Origin: Pelobates cultripes
Lineage: Eukaryota > Chordata > Amphibia > Anura > Pelobatidae
NCBI GenBank assembly: GCA_933207985.1
Contig: OW240917.1
Span: 107,506,486 to 107,570,485, forward strand
Reading direction: 5' to 3'
Length of the DNA: 64,000 bases
Positions within the stretch are counted from its first letter, which is position 1; every line of letters begins with the position of its first letter. Under the pieces are notes generated by a model. That model searched no databases. It saw only the letters and a program-made list of their open reading frames with translations, and was not told where the DNA came from. This document shows, one piece after another, positions 34,817 to 46,921 of this stretch. The position numbers and the translations under genes were made by a program.

Positions 34817-35000
34817 TTAAAAGGGTTACTCCAAGCACCATGATGTAATACTTACCTGTTCTGAGGCACCCGCTCACTGCTTCGGTAGCATGAGAGATGC
34901 TGCATGCTGCCTGCGCGCTTCTCTTTATGATCATTGATGCCGGAATCTGATGGTGCGACACCTAGTGATAACTTGGCAGCACCGAACAAATTGTTAAAAA
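34817..35000 (+). mobile_element. T2-like fragment (copy 9)
   Basis: It starts TTAAAAGGGTTACTCCAAGC. On the minus strand it carries ACAGGTAAGTATT (about 34848-34860), a perfect splice-donor consensus. The sequence after about 35080 has LTR-like TTGACCTTGGC and TTTTGGCTTGTC motifs but no ends. Confidence 0.45.
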
Positions 35001-35699
35001 AAAATGAATTGGGTCTTTCAGCACTCACTGACTACAGCCATTCTACTGCCATTTACTTGTAGGCATGGGCCTATTTGTTTAGCCCAATAGTGTGTATTGT
35101 ATTCTGAAGTATTCCTGTTATTGACCTTGGCATGTTACTCATTTATTCTGCTCTTCGTGTTCCTGTATTTTGGCTTGTCTTACATTTACCTGATGTCTCT
35201 TTCCCTTGCCCTTGGATCTTTCCTTGACTATTCGATACATAAAGCCCAGCCAGGGCCGGTGCTTGGATTTTTAGGTACATAGGCGAAGATGCATTTTTCC
35301 GCCCTCCCCCCTCCCGCCTCCCCCCCTAAAATCTTCACCTATGTGCCTCTTAACCAGCCCCTCTCCCCTCCCCGACCATTAGTGGTCCCTTCCGTTCCCT
35401 GTCCCTTAGTGTTATTCTCCCCTCCCCCCTTTCCCCCTCCCCCCTTTTTTCCCTGTCTCTTGGTGTTTCTCTCCCATTCCCTCCCTGTCCCTTGGTGCAC
35501 CCCCCACCCCTTTAGTGGTCACGCTTCCTGGTGTGTGCCTCCTACCTCTATTGTTGCATTGCCGAGCGGAGCAGATCCCCTAAAGGAGCTTCAGTTTTCT
35601 GTACCCGGACGGACTGACAGGGAGTGCTCTCTCTGTGAGCCCCTCCTGTCAGTCTGGCCAGGTACAGGAAACAGAAGCTCCTGTACCGCGCTCTGCTCC

Positions 35700-36880
35700 A
35701 CTACACTCTGTACACACTGACAGTCACACACTCAATGACAAACACAAAGACGTCACTGACAGACACAGACTCATTGATCTGACACACACTCATTCATTGA
35801 CACTGACAGACCCACACTGATTGACACTCATTGACAGACACACTATTAGTCACACACAGACTCAATGACAAACATACTCTCACTGATTTGACAGACACAC
35901 ACTCATACACTGACAAACACACTCATCATACACTGACAGACACACTCATACACTCACATGCACACACACTCATACAATCACTCACAGACACACAGACAGT
36001 CACTCACTCACAAACACACACTGTCACTCACAGCCACACACCGAAGCACACAGTCACTCACAGACACACACACACACACACACACTGTCACTCACAGACA
36101 CACGCTCAGTCACTCAGACACACACACTCATACAATCACTCACACACACACTCAGTCACTCAGACACACACACAGTCACTCACAGACACACGCTCAGTCA
36201 CTCAGACACACACATGAACACACACTCATACAATCACACACACACTCTGTCACTCACAGACACACACACTGTCACTCACAGACACACACGCTGTCACTCA
36301 CAGACACACACACAGGCGCACACAGTCACTCATGGACACACACACTGTCACTCACACACAGACACACGCTCAGTCACTCAGACACACACATGCACTCACA
36401 GACACACGCACTCACTCACACACACACACACACACACACATGCTGTCACTCACAGACACACACGCAGACGCACAGTCACTCACAGACACACACACTGTCA
36501 CTCACAGACACACACGCTGTCAGTAACAGACACACATACAGACACACACAGTCACTCAAAGACACACACACTGTCACTCACAGACACACGCTCAGTCACT
36601 CAGACACACACATGCACACACACTCATACAATCACACACACACACTGTCACTCACAGACACACACGCTGTCACTCACAGACACACACAGAGACGCACACA
36701 GTCATTCATGGACACACACACTGTCACTCACAGACACACACAGACACACGCTCAGTCACTCACAGACACACACACGCTGTCACTCACAGACACACACACA
36801 CAGACACACACACTGTCACTCACAGACACACACACTGTCACTCACAGACACACACACACACAGACACACATCACATACAT
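35700..36880. repeat. 1.2 kb tandem array of CACTCACAGACACACACACT type
   Basis: Units of roughly 20-26 bases (CACTGTCACTCACAGACACA and variants, including ACGCTCAGTCACTCAGACAC) repeat throughout. Higher-order repetition is visible, for example the block with CATACAATCACACACACAC near 36230 and 36630. Long His/Thr frames through it are artefacts. Confidence 0.95.
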
Positions 36881-36982
36881 TCACTAATAATTTTATAAAT
36901 AAACATTTTCCACACAGCCTCCCTACCTGGAGAGCTGGTGTGGATGCTGGATCGGTCCCTGAAGGCTGGGGCTGCTGAGAGG

Positions 36983-37164
36983 CGCGCGGCAGTGCTGTGA
37001 TCAGGCGCGCGAGGGAGCTCTAATCTCCATCCTCTGCTCCCTCGCGGGCTGCCTACTGATGACGTCATATTCCGGCTCCCGCGGCATCAGTAGGCAGCGC
37101 GCGAGGGAGCAGAGGGTGGAGATTAGAGCTCCCTCGCCGCGCCTGATCACAGCACTGCCGCGCG
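36983..37164. repeat. GC-rich palindrome with 79-bp arms
   Basis: Arms 36983-37060 and 37086-37164 are reverse complements with about three differences, separated by 25 bases containing GACGTCATATTCC. Each arm holds GAGGGAGCAGAGG and CTGATCACAGCACTGCCGCG. CpG-rich. Confidence 0.9.
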
Positions 37165-37499
37165 CTGCACCGGGGGTCGAGATGGTGGCCGGGCAGGAGG
37201 GAGAGCTTCCCTCCTGCCGGTCACTGAAATATTGCGCCCCCAGTGCCCGTGCGCCCTAAGATGGCCGCCTGTGCCGCCTTATGGACGCGCCGGCCCTGAG
37301 CCCAGCTACTCTAAGAACCGGTAACATGGCATCTATACCACTGTTGTATTTTAGAGTCTGTGTGTGTGTGTGTGTGGTTCCCCTTATAGTTATCTTGACA
37401 CATGACCATGTGAAGTGGCCATGATGCCCCTGTGTCAGTATGTACAGTGTTTCCGTTTGACATGCAGAGATGTATGATAGCACATTGCTGCAAGAGGTG

Positions 37500-38380
37500 T
37501 AAACATGGGTAGATGAGACAGAGACTGTGCCAGCAAGGGACACTTCATCCCAAAAAAGTTCCCTTTATTTGGAGCAACCCTTTTATTTAGGAGTACTAGG
37601 TGTGACAAAGGCTCCTTCTCACGTACGTTTGCCACAAACTCCTGGAGGAGTGTGGGAGCTGGCCTCCTGCTCATCTACTATGGTTCAGGTCTGAGACACA
37701 ATTTTGGAGTTACCCTGCCCAGCTGCCATTAACAGCTTTCCCTTGCTGCCACTGGTTCGGCACTTTCCCTTCATTCGAATGGAACCGAATGCGAGCTCCC
37801 TGGCAGTCCGTTCTCATGAACCAAACCCTTAGTTGCAAATGTTATGGAACTGTTTTTCGCATGAGGTGACCATGTGGTTCCGAAACAACTTGGTCCTGGG
37901 TGTTGAACCACTGAAAATCAGCAGGAGAGCATTTTTTGGAGGGAAGGTGCCTGAGACTAAGGGGAACAAATGCTCCCTGAGAGCCAGGTGGAGTACCCCA
38001 TATTGCGGACGCAGGAGCTACCAAAAGCACAAAACACCCTGGAACTATTTTGGGCATAGGACCACGTGTGCGGCCGGTCAGAACTTTAGCACGGTGGCGT
38101 TTCCACTACACTGCATGGATCTGAGCGGTATTTGGAGAACTTGAGCTCTCAGGTCAGGGCTATTTGGGGATGTATTATGTGAGGTTATTATAGATTTTTA
38201 TGATGTTTTGGGGTATTTTTATGTTTTAAATTTTTGTGTTTGCCTCTCTGTTCCTGGGTGATAATTAGCTTACCTGTCTTTAACGCGATTATCTCCCAGG
38301 CCCAGAGGTTCCTGGGAGAGGCTTGTGCTGAATACAATGGAGAACCTCTGCTGGGGTATGTGCATAAAAGACAGAGTTTG
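37500..38380 (+). mobile_element. LTR-like remnant
   Basis: The stretch has CCCTGGAACTATTTTGGGC, GAGCGGTATTTGGAGAAC, CAGGGCTATTTGGGG and GCATAAAAGACAGAG, a layout shared with 52800-53250. The family looks like an anuran LTR but I could not place both ends. No coding sequence. Confidence 0.35.
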
Positions 38381-39546
38381 GCTCATTGGGGGGCCCAGTC
38401 TGCACAGGTAATCCTCTGCATACCCGGGCCCCCAGCCCTTCAATCTGCATATATATATAGCGAGTACTGCTATGTATATATGCCTCTGTGGGCCCAGGGT
38501 ATATTTACCTTCCCCTTCAGCACTCTTGCGAGCCACGGCTGTCATGACAACGCTCCACGGCACGCAATGCATGCTGGACTCGCGTCAGAAATAGAGCACT
38601 GGCTGGCAGGAGGGAGAACGTGGAGGGAGTCTGCTGGGCTCCTCCTTGCTGGCCCAACAAGCGGAGACACTGGACCACCAGGGAATCCAGTGTCCCCCCT
38701 CCCTGGCTACAGGTAAGAGGCAGGGAGGGGGGAATACGTTTTTTATTTTTTAATTCTAAAAATTCAACATCAAAAAAATACCTCCCAGCAGCATTTGTCA
38801 CACATCCACCACACACATAAATCAAACATGCATCCATTACACAACCATACACATCATCCACTACACAATCACACACATCATCCACTACGCAACCATACAC
38901 ATCATCCACCACATAAACACACAAACTGCATCCACTACACAATCACACCCACATCATTCACTACACACACACATACACACAGCATCCACTACACAAACAC
39001 ACAAACTGCATCCACTACACACATCATCCACTACACACACACACAGCATCCACTACACAAACACACATTCTGCATTCACTATACACACACTACATCTACT
39101 ACACAAACAAACACTCTGCATTTACTATACACACAAACACTACATCCACTACACAAACACGCAATCTGCATTCATTATTCACATACTACATCCAGTACAC
39201 AAACTCTGCATTCACTATACACACAATACATCCACTATACACACACACTCTGTCCACTACACAAACATACAATCTGAATGGCCTATAAACAGCGTATCCA
39301 CTTTGCTCACGCACTTTGTATCCACTACACACATTCTATAGCCACTATACACACACACAAACAAATTCAGTACACACACACTTCATCCTTGTGGGTGGAC
39401 TTAAGATGGGCCCTGTGGGTGGATTTGGGGGCGGGTCATGTGGGCGGACTTGGGGCAGGTCATGTGGACTGACTTGGGGGGCGGGCCCCGGGGGGCCCAG
39501 ACCGTGGGCTGTGTCAGGGGCCCCAAAATGTCTGATGGCAGCCCTG
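38381..39546. mobile_element. Non-autonomous hAT-type element with GC module and tandem array
   Basis: The right end reads GGGGCCCCAAAATGTCTGAT then GGCAGCCCTG at 39546, typical of a hAT-like family. The left end is uncertain. Inside are ACCACCAGGGAATCCAGTGT, CCCTCCCTGGCTACAGGTAA, an A/T spacer, then the array at 38800-39390 and three GTGGGTGGACTT-type units (39390-39480). Confidence 0.55.
38800..39390. repeat. Tandem array of CACATCATCCACTACACAA type
   Basis: Units of about 20-30 bases mixing CATCCACTACACAAACACAC and TCTGCATTCACTATACACAC, close kin to the array at 13159-13790. Confidence 0.9.
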
Positions 39547-39710
39547 CCGGAGGGAGAGGCTCCAGGAGGACCCCAGTCAAGCCACAGCAACTGGGGCAGA
39601 ATCACTGAGTTCCAGCTAGGAAGCAGTCTTGGCCGAGCTACCCAGCTGGGATACAGGGAACTCCGTTACACTAGGCACCCGGTACATTTGTCAGAAGTTG
39701 TACAATAGCT
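39547..39710. repeat. Dispersed repeat with TCCAGCTAGGAAGCAGTCTT
   Basis: The sequence CAGTCAAGCCACAGCAACTG ... GAGTTCCAGCTAGGAAGCAG ... GGATACAGGGAACTC recurs at 62565-62690 (CAATCAAGCTGCAATGACTG ... AGTTCCAGCTAGGAAGC). Class unknown. Confidence 0.55.
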
Positions 39711-40539
39711 TGCTATGTGAAAATCTGAAAATCAATATCATTATAAAACATTAAAAATAAAAATGCGAGAAACAGGCAAGCGAATGCAAAATATAATGTT
39801 GGCTCCTAGGGTATCAGATTTTATGTATATTTTCTAATGTGTTATTTTTGCCTGATAACATTCTATACACCCAGAATTTTCTTCACATATTCTCTACATT
39901 ATAATAAAGCTGTTTAGATGTCTGATTGAACACTAATGTGAATAGAGTCTGTGCATACTCTGAATCTTTGTGCATAGCACAATATAATGGTAGCCTATAC
40001 TTATACTTGCCATGACTGTGAAGTAATTCCCTGACATTATAGAACTGGGATTGGCAGTTATTCTTCAAAACAATCTGACACCAATGCAGTCACAGCTCAG
40101 CACTAGGATATTGCCGTCCCAACTCTACCATGTTACCAGGAGACAAAGGTGATTTCTCCTAATTTTTATCCAAGAAGTGGATAGCATCCATGTCCAAGTA
40201 AGTGGGCTAATAGCATCCATGTCCAAGTAAGTGGGGAACCATAGTGCAAGTCCATCTGCTAGTCTTATAAGGACATCACCAGGGGACACATTGAGAAGAA
40301 AAGGTGACCAATCAGAGGTATTTAACAAACAATCAAATTTCAAACTGCATTTGTATCCACTCCTTGTGATTTTTGGTCAGAAAAGTCATTCAAAGACAAA
40401 CAACAGAACTTCATTAGCTGTAATGCTTTGGAAATTGAAATTGTCAGCAAAATCTCTCAGGAAGCCTTCACATTTGTTCTGATCTCCTTTGAGGTGGGTA
40501 AGGTACGTGACAAAACAGGATCCCTTGTTTTATGCTTTT
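39711..40539. other. Unassigned sequence with a 25-base duplication
   Basis: TAGCATCCATGTCCAAGTAA plus GTGGG occurs at 40182-40206 and again at 40211-40235. Otherwise featureless. Confidence 0.5.
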
Positions 40540-41118
<579 letters not shown>

Positions 41119-41704
41119 GCAGAGGTAAGGAAGACAAAGATTGAGTATTAGGGATTAAGAAATATATGAAAATAAAGAATAAGACTCTAGCATTTGGTTA
41201 TCACAATGTAATATTGGTTTATTCAGCCATCCAAATAGGCAAGCAACATTTTGGCACAGCGTGTGTCTTTATCAATCAATTCTTGTAATATTGTGCAGGC
41301 ATATTAAGCCATCAAGTGGACAATGAGCTGAACTGTCTATTGGTACTCTGCAGCGGAATAAAGACTGGACAGTGAGGAGCTGCATAGACTTACCGATTGG
41401 AGGAAGCAGTTCATGAACCTCTTGCTTGCCAAGTGCTGCAGGAGAAGGAAATCATACCATGCAGTGAGCCAGGGAACAGTCAAGGGGAAAGAAGATTAAG
41501 AAGACATAGTAAGAGTTATAAAGAGGGCAACTAAGGAACACAGAGAGGAAAAGTGATAAGAACCAAGGAGCACAAGAACATTGTATACGGGTACGTATTC
41601 TTGAGTGTGTTAGCATGTTTATATGTACTAGTGTGCCTGAATTTGTGTTAGTGTGGCTCTTTGTGTAAGTGTGTATCACATGTGAGGGTATGTGTGAGCA
41701 TGTA
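41119..41704. other. Unassigned sequence
   Basis: Contains CAACATTTTGGCACAGCGTG and TCTTTATCAATCAATTC near 41245-41285, a dispersed frog repeat motif, and a GT-rich part at 41590-41700. Confidence 0.4.
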
Positions 41705-42266
41705 CAGTTGTAATCAAAGTTATTCAAGCCCCATTTAAAATCAAGTTTATTGTCAAAATTCACAGACTTTCAACTCTTTGCAATGAACAAATCAAACAAA
41801 ATCAATTGAAATAGCTCAACACTATGAATTCAAGTTTGTGAAGGGAGATTATCTCTTCTCTTATCTTTGTGGATCATTCTTTTGACTTCCCCATATTTCT
41901 AACATACAATCAAACGTCACACTCAGCAAACCCCTAGCCAGTCTAAAGTGTTCCAGCTCAAGCACACCTGGTCCAACTAATGAAGCCCTTGATTAGTTGC
42001 ATCAGGTGTGCTTGAGACAACACCTGTTTTGCATATTTGTGTTGTTGTGAGGGATTCTACTCAGGGAGTTGAATAATTTAGAGACTGTGAAAGTCCTTAT
42101 AAGTTGCATTTTCAGTTAAATTTGGATCAACCAATTGAAGCATTCATTGTGTTGAGCTATGTCAATTGCTTTTGTTTGATTTTTTTCATTGTACACAGCT
42201 CAAAGTCTGTAAACTTTGACAAGAAATTTGATTTTCAATAGGGGTTGAATAATTTTGATTACAACA
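41705..42266. mobile_element. Tc1/mariner-type MITE with about 120-bp inverted ends
   Basis: The left arm (CAGTTGTAATCAAAGTTATT ... GAAATAGCTCAACACTA) and the inverted right arm (AGTGTTGAGC-like GTGTTGAGCTATGTCAATTG ... AATTTTGATTACAAC) match over most of 120 bases. The left end follows TA. The interior between 41840 and 42130 holds no transposase. Confidence 0.7.
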
Positions 42267-42372
42267 CATGCAGGTGAAACTCGAAAAATCAGAATATCGT
42301 GCAAAAGTTCATTTATTTCAGTAATGCAACGTAAAAGGGGAAACTAATATATGAGATAGACGCATTACATGC
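42267..42372. mobile_element. Fragment of a second mariner-type element
   Basis: GTGAAACTCGAAAAATCAGA followed by ATATCGTGCAAAAGTTC is the known end of a vertebrate Tc1/mariner family; only this end survives, abutting the previous MITE. Confidence 0.5.
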
Positions 42373-42389
42373 AAAGCAAGATAGTTCAA

Positions 42390-43020
42390 GCCGTGATTTG
42401 TCATAAGTGCGATAATTATGGCTTACAGCTCATGTGGGTATGGGTATGGGTGTTTGCGACCCTACATGCTGCTTTCTCTCCAATCCTGTCTGGCCGCACC
42501 CGCCTTTGTAAGCATAGTGGCACTCCCCTTACCAGCTTTTATATCACCACTATCTCCAAGCCTCTCCATAAACTGGTCCCACCCCATCCATGTGAGCATC
42601 ATTTCATATTTTTTGCTTTTCTCCACTGTGGCTATTATGTCTTTAATAGTTGGAGGTCTTGTCTGTTTGCAGTGTCTCACAATGAGGTAGAGGGTGGCTA
42701 AGAGAATGTGGGTTATCACCACTTTGTTGTCCCACGGTATTTGGGTGGGCAGATATAACATTATTAAGTTTAAGGGTTGTTTAGGTATGTCTATTTTCGC
42801 AATATCACCCACCATAGAATGAATCTCAGTCCACATTGGCAAGAGGACTGGACAAGTCCACCATATATGGATCATTGTGCCCCTTTGAGTACCACATCTC
42901 CAGCATAAAGGGGAGCTATCTGGGAAGATGCTAGTCTGGCTCGGACCATGTACCACCTGAGCAAAATTTTTCTGTGCTATTCTATATGTGCTGCACAGTG
43001 TGTGGTGCCAGTGGATTTTA
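42390..43020 (-). pseudogene. L1-clade LINE ORF2, C-terminal part
   Basis: An open stretch on the minus strand (42956 to 42462) carries LCWRCGTQRGTMIHIWWTCP, the cysteine/histidine motif found at the C terminus of L1 ORF2 proteins, then VLLPMWTEI and TLYLIVRHCKQ. Upstream sequence to about 43020 can be read as HTLCSTYRIAQKNFAQ with changes of frame. The rest of the element is missing. Confidence 0.75.
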
Positions 43021-43514
43021 ACAACATAGTGGACTAAATTAAATCAAAATAAAACACTTGTGGTGTATAAATAGACTGTAGGAGGAAGTAAAGAGTTGTA
43101 AAATGTGAGAAGGCACTTCTGCAAACATACACTGAGCCCTGAAGCCAGGTGGAGCTATGGAGCAAAGCAAGTATTGTGCAGATATACTAAGATCCTAGAA
43201 CCTTTGATGTATAAGAACATATTTTGTCTAATTAAATACAGATCAAAGCGGAATCTTTAAACAGGATATCGATTTAACTATTGGATATAAGCAAAAGACC
43301 TCACACTGCTACATAATGTAGAGCCAGAATTTTTAGGTTTGACTCTATCAATTTCTCAATGATTTACTTGGGAAAAAGTTAAAGGGTTTTTTTTAGGTTT
43401 CAAGTCCCTAGGAAATAAATATTTGATTTTGATGGGTCCTAAAAATTACCTAATTGGAGGTTACATTTGAATATGTTAGCCCATGTGTGTGTGTGTTTGT
43501 CTATTTGTGCATAT
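43021..43514. other. Unassigned sequence
   Basis: No feature recognised. Confidence 0.4.
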
Positions 43515-44760
43515 TAGTAAATTAGTATTATTTATTTATAAAATATTTTACATTGGGATTTATTTCGTTTTCAAGTATGTCCTGGGCCCACTAACACTGC
43601 ATCATTATAATAGGGTATTAAACATAATGTAACAAATAAAAAATAAATAATACACAACACATATACAAATTTAACACAGAACAGGTAAGAGATATAATCA
43701 ACAATGATTACAGGTGCATTATGTTTTGAGATAAGTAGAGTGGGATCTCTCAAAGGATTTTAGCCTAGGGAAAGATTATAAAGTTCAGGGAGGTTACTCC
43801 ATAATTGCGGTGCTATGTAGGAAAAGGCGGATCGGGCTGCTTTAATTTTGTATTGAGGTAGACTAAATAAAGTGCTGGTACTGGATCAGAGGTTATTGGA
43901 AGTGGGAGCAGCTGGGGAGGGCATTCTGCTCAGGTAGGATGGGAGCTTCCTCGAAAAGTTCTTAAATAAAGGGTTGGAAAGATGAAAGGTGCATCTGGAT
44001 TCCAGCGACATCCAGTTTAGCTCTTTTAACATGTCACAATGGTGGGTCATGTAATTACATTGTAGCATAAATCTGCAGAACAAGTTAAACAATGTATTAA
44101 GTTTATGAAGGTTGGTTTGTGGTGCTGGTGCATTCACCACATCCCCATGATCAATGACTGGCATTAGCATTTCCTGCACAATCTGTTTATTTAATGTGAG
44201 GCTTAAGCAGGATTTGTTTCTGTACGTGGCACCTAATTTTGAATATAGTTTTGATGAGATTTTGATGAGATGTGGAGGCCAAAAGATAGATTGAGATACT
44301 TAAGTATTTGAAAGAACGGACTCTGGGCAGCATGTAATTGATTTTATTCTGATGCATAGCTGAGGATTTTCTAATTGATGTAATTTAAGTACTGATCCAA
44401 GAGAGCACATGACTGGGAGAGGGAGTTGCTGTCAGAAATGGACACACGTGGTCGATCTGATACAAATGATTGAAACCAGGTTAGCGAATGTTCATCAATA
44501 ACTGAGTTTTTAAGTTTTCGCAGTAGTCTAGTATTGGTCTACTGTGTCAAAGTCCTTGGCAAAGTCAAGGAAAATAGCTTCAGTTAGGCATTCTTGCTCC
44601 ATGCCAGTTTGGGTGTCATTGCAAACTTTAAGAGGGCAGTTGTAGTGGAGGGATTTGGTTAAAAAAACTGATTGATCACGGGTTGGATAGTTTGATTGTT
44701 GATAATATTCACTATGTTTATGGATAGGTACCATTCTTGCATTCTTCCAACTGGTTTTTC
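43515..44760 (-). pseudogene. Rex1/CR1-like LINE: reverse transcriptase and C-terminal region, deleted
   Basis: On the minus strand the reverse transcriptase block EAIFLDFAKDFDTVDQY (about 44530-44585) fits the FxDxxxAFDxVxH motif A. WFQSFVSDRPRVSISDS follows in another frame. Then, after a deletion, the C-terminal block VIDHGDVVNAPAPQTNLHKL and MTHHCDMLKELNWMSL (43886-44179) is typical of Rex1-type LINEs. The 3' end at 43515-43600 (TTATTTATAAAATATTTTAC, CAAGTATGTCCTGGGCCCAC) is a very common amphibian LINE tail. The YxDD region is missing. Confidence 0.7.
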
Positions 44761-45164
44761 ATTTTTCATTTTTAGATTATTAGGCGTTTATTAATGACAC
44801 TAACAGGCACAGGCTTAAATTGAACTTTTCTATATGGGATCTTTGCAGATTTAGTGGGGCCTGATTTACATTTGAAATTTCAGAATGTGTGTTATTTATT
44901 AGCTAGGCAATTAGGGTGGTGGAACATACGACAAAATAGTTCTTATTGCTACATCTAGGGGGTGTTGCAGGGTTTAGTTTTCCACTTTGACAAGTTACCT
45001 ATAATTTCCCCAAAATTTCTAGGGTTTGATATGTTATTGTTCAAATTTTCATTAAAATATTGGGCCTTTGCAATTTTTGTTTGTTTTGTGCATGCATATT
45101 ACCATTGTCTTGCACAGTGATCACTTGACGTTGTATGCACGCTTTTATTCATGTATGTGTGTCT
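44761..45164. other. Sequence upstream of the Rex1-like LINE, unassigned
   Basis: May be further LINE sequence too decayed to read. Confidence 0.35.
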
Positions 45165-45376
45165 TGCCTATTCATATATCTGTATTTGTCTATTCCTATC
45201 TCTGTGTCTTGGCTACTCACGTATCTGTGTCTTGGCTACTCACATATCTGTATTTTGCTATTTATACATCTGTGTATTGGCTGTTCATATATCTGTATTT
45301 GGCTATTTATATATCTGTGTCTTGGCTGTTCATATATCTGTATTTGGCTATTCATATTTCTGTTTTTGTCTATTCA
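45165..45376. repeat. Minisatellite of about 23-base units
   Basis: Units such as TCATATATCTGTATTTGGCT and TATCTGTGTCTTGGCTACTC repeat about nine times. The Tc1 element begins five bases after it. Confidence 0.85.
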
Positions 45377-45380
45377 TATA

Positions 45381-46921
45381 CAGTATCTCACAAAAGTGAA
45401 TACACCCCTCACATTTTTGTAAATATTTTATTATATCTTTTCATGTGACAACACTGAAGACATGACACTCTGCTACAATGTAAAGTAGTAAGTGTACAGC
45501 CTGTATAACAGTGTAAATTTGCTGTCCCTTCAAAATAACTCAACACACAGCCATTCATGTCTAAACCATTGGCAACAAAAGCGTGTACACCCCTAAGTGG
45601 AAATGTCCAAATTGGGCCCAATTAGACATTTTCCCTCCCCTGTGTCATGTGACTCGTTAGTGTTACAAGGTCTCAGGTGTGAATGGGGAGCAGGTGTGTT
45701 AAATTTGGTGTTATTGCTCCCACACTCTCTTATACTGGTCACTGGAAGTTCAACATGGCACCTCATGGCAAAGAACTCTCGGAGGATCTGAAAAAAAGAA
45801 TTGTTGCTCTAAAAAAAGAATTGTTGCTCTAGTCTATAAGAAGATTGCCAAGACCCTGAAACTGAGCTGCAGCACGGTGGGCAAGACCATACAGCGGTTT
45901 CACAGGACAGGTTTCATTCAGAACAGGCCTCGCCATGGTTGACCAAAGAAGTTGAGTGCACGTGCTCAGCGTCATATTCAGAGGTTGTCTTTGGGAAATA
46001 GACGTATGAGTGCTGCCAGCATTGCTGCAGAGGTTGAAGGTGGGTGGGGGGTCAGCCTGTCAGTGCTTAGACCATAAGCCGCACACAGCATCAAATTGGT
46101 CTGCATAGCTGTCATCCCAGAAGGAAGCCTCTTCTAGAGATGCACAAGAAAGCCCACAAAAAGTTTGCTGAAGACATGTAGACTAAGGATGTGGATTACT
46201 GGAACCATGTCCTGTGGTCCGATGAGACCAAGATAAACTTATTTGGTTCAGATGGTGTTAAGCGTGTGTGGTGGCAACCAGGTGAGGCATACAAAGATAA
46301 GTGTTTCTTTCCTACAATCAAGCATGGTGGTGGGAGTGTCATGGTCTGGGCCTGGGAGCTACAGTTCATTGAGGGAACCATGAATGCCAACATGTACTGT
46401 GATCCCCTCCCTTCGGAGATTGGTCCGCGGGGCAGTATTCCAATATGATAATGACCCCAAACACACCTTCAAGACGACCACTGCCGTGCTAAAGAAACTG
46501 AAGGTAAAGGTGATGGACTGGCCAAGCATGTCTCCAGACCTAAACCCTATTCAGCATCTGTGGGGCATCTTCAAACGGAAGGTGGGGGAGCGCAAGGTTT
46601 TTAACATCCACCAGCTCTGTGATGTTGTCATGGAGGAGTGGAAGATAACTCCAGTGGCAACCTGTGAAGGTCTGGTGAACTCCATGCCCATGAGGGTTAA
46701 GGCAGTGCTGGAAAATAATAGTGGCCACACAAAATATTGTGGTTTAGACATTAATAGCAGTGTGTTGAGTTATTTTGAGGGGACAGCAAATTTACAGTGT
46801 TATACAGGCTGTACACTTACTGCTTTACATTGTAGCAGAGTTTCAGTTCTTCAGTGTTGTCACATGGCAAGAAATAATAAAATATTTACAAAAATGTGAG
46901 GGGTGTCTCCCAAAATTTGTA
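45381..46921 (+). mobile_element. Tc1-type transposon (DD34E family), decayed
   Basis: The left end CAGTATCTCACAAAAGTGAA follows TA. The right side (AAAAATGTGAGGGGTGT then CTCCCAAAATTTGTA) is a degraded inverse. Left and right arms also share TAACTCAACACAC / GTGTGTTGAGTTA-like sequence, giving long inverted arms. Confidence 0.85.
45754..46720 (+). pseudogene. Tc1 transposase remnant with catalytic Glu replaced
   Basis: The start MAPHGKELSEDLKKRIVAL is readable at 45754. A 20-base stretch (AAAAAAAGAATTGTTGCTCT) is then tandemly duplicated at about 45790-45830, and frame is lost. VLWSDETKINLFGSDG at 46208 carries the first Asp; FQYDNDPKHT at 46435 the second, in another frame. The DLNPI block reads SPDLNPIQHLW, so the third catalytic residue is Gln instead of Glu. 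Multiple stops occur. Not functional. Confidence 0.85.

Larger units (their letters stand above)
35251..37298. mobile_element. Non-autonomous hAT element, 2048 bp, perfect 8-bp target duplication
   Basis: The ends are CAGGGCCGGTGC at 35251 and GCGCCGGCCCTG ending 37298. AGCCCAGC flanks both sides (35243-35250 and 37299-37306). The interior has a C/T-rich part (35300-35520), a short inverted pair around GCTTCAGTTTTCTGTACCCG / CAGGTACAGGAAACAGAAGC, a 1.2 kb tandem array, and a long GC-rich palindrome. No transposase. Confidence 0.9.

Noticed and set aside
35958..36978. Long open frames of 309 and 254 codons rich in His, Thr and Ser
   Set aside because: They are translations of the CACTCACAGACACA tandem array in overlapping frames; no non-repeat protein sequence or start context supports a gene.
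38795..39277. 160-codon open frame rich in His and Thr
   Set aside because: Translation of the CATCCACTACACAA array.
45068..45448. 126-codon hydrophobic frame resembling a membrane protein
   Set aside because: It is the translation of the TATCTGTATTTGGCTAT minisatellite, open in all three frames.
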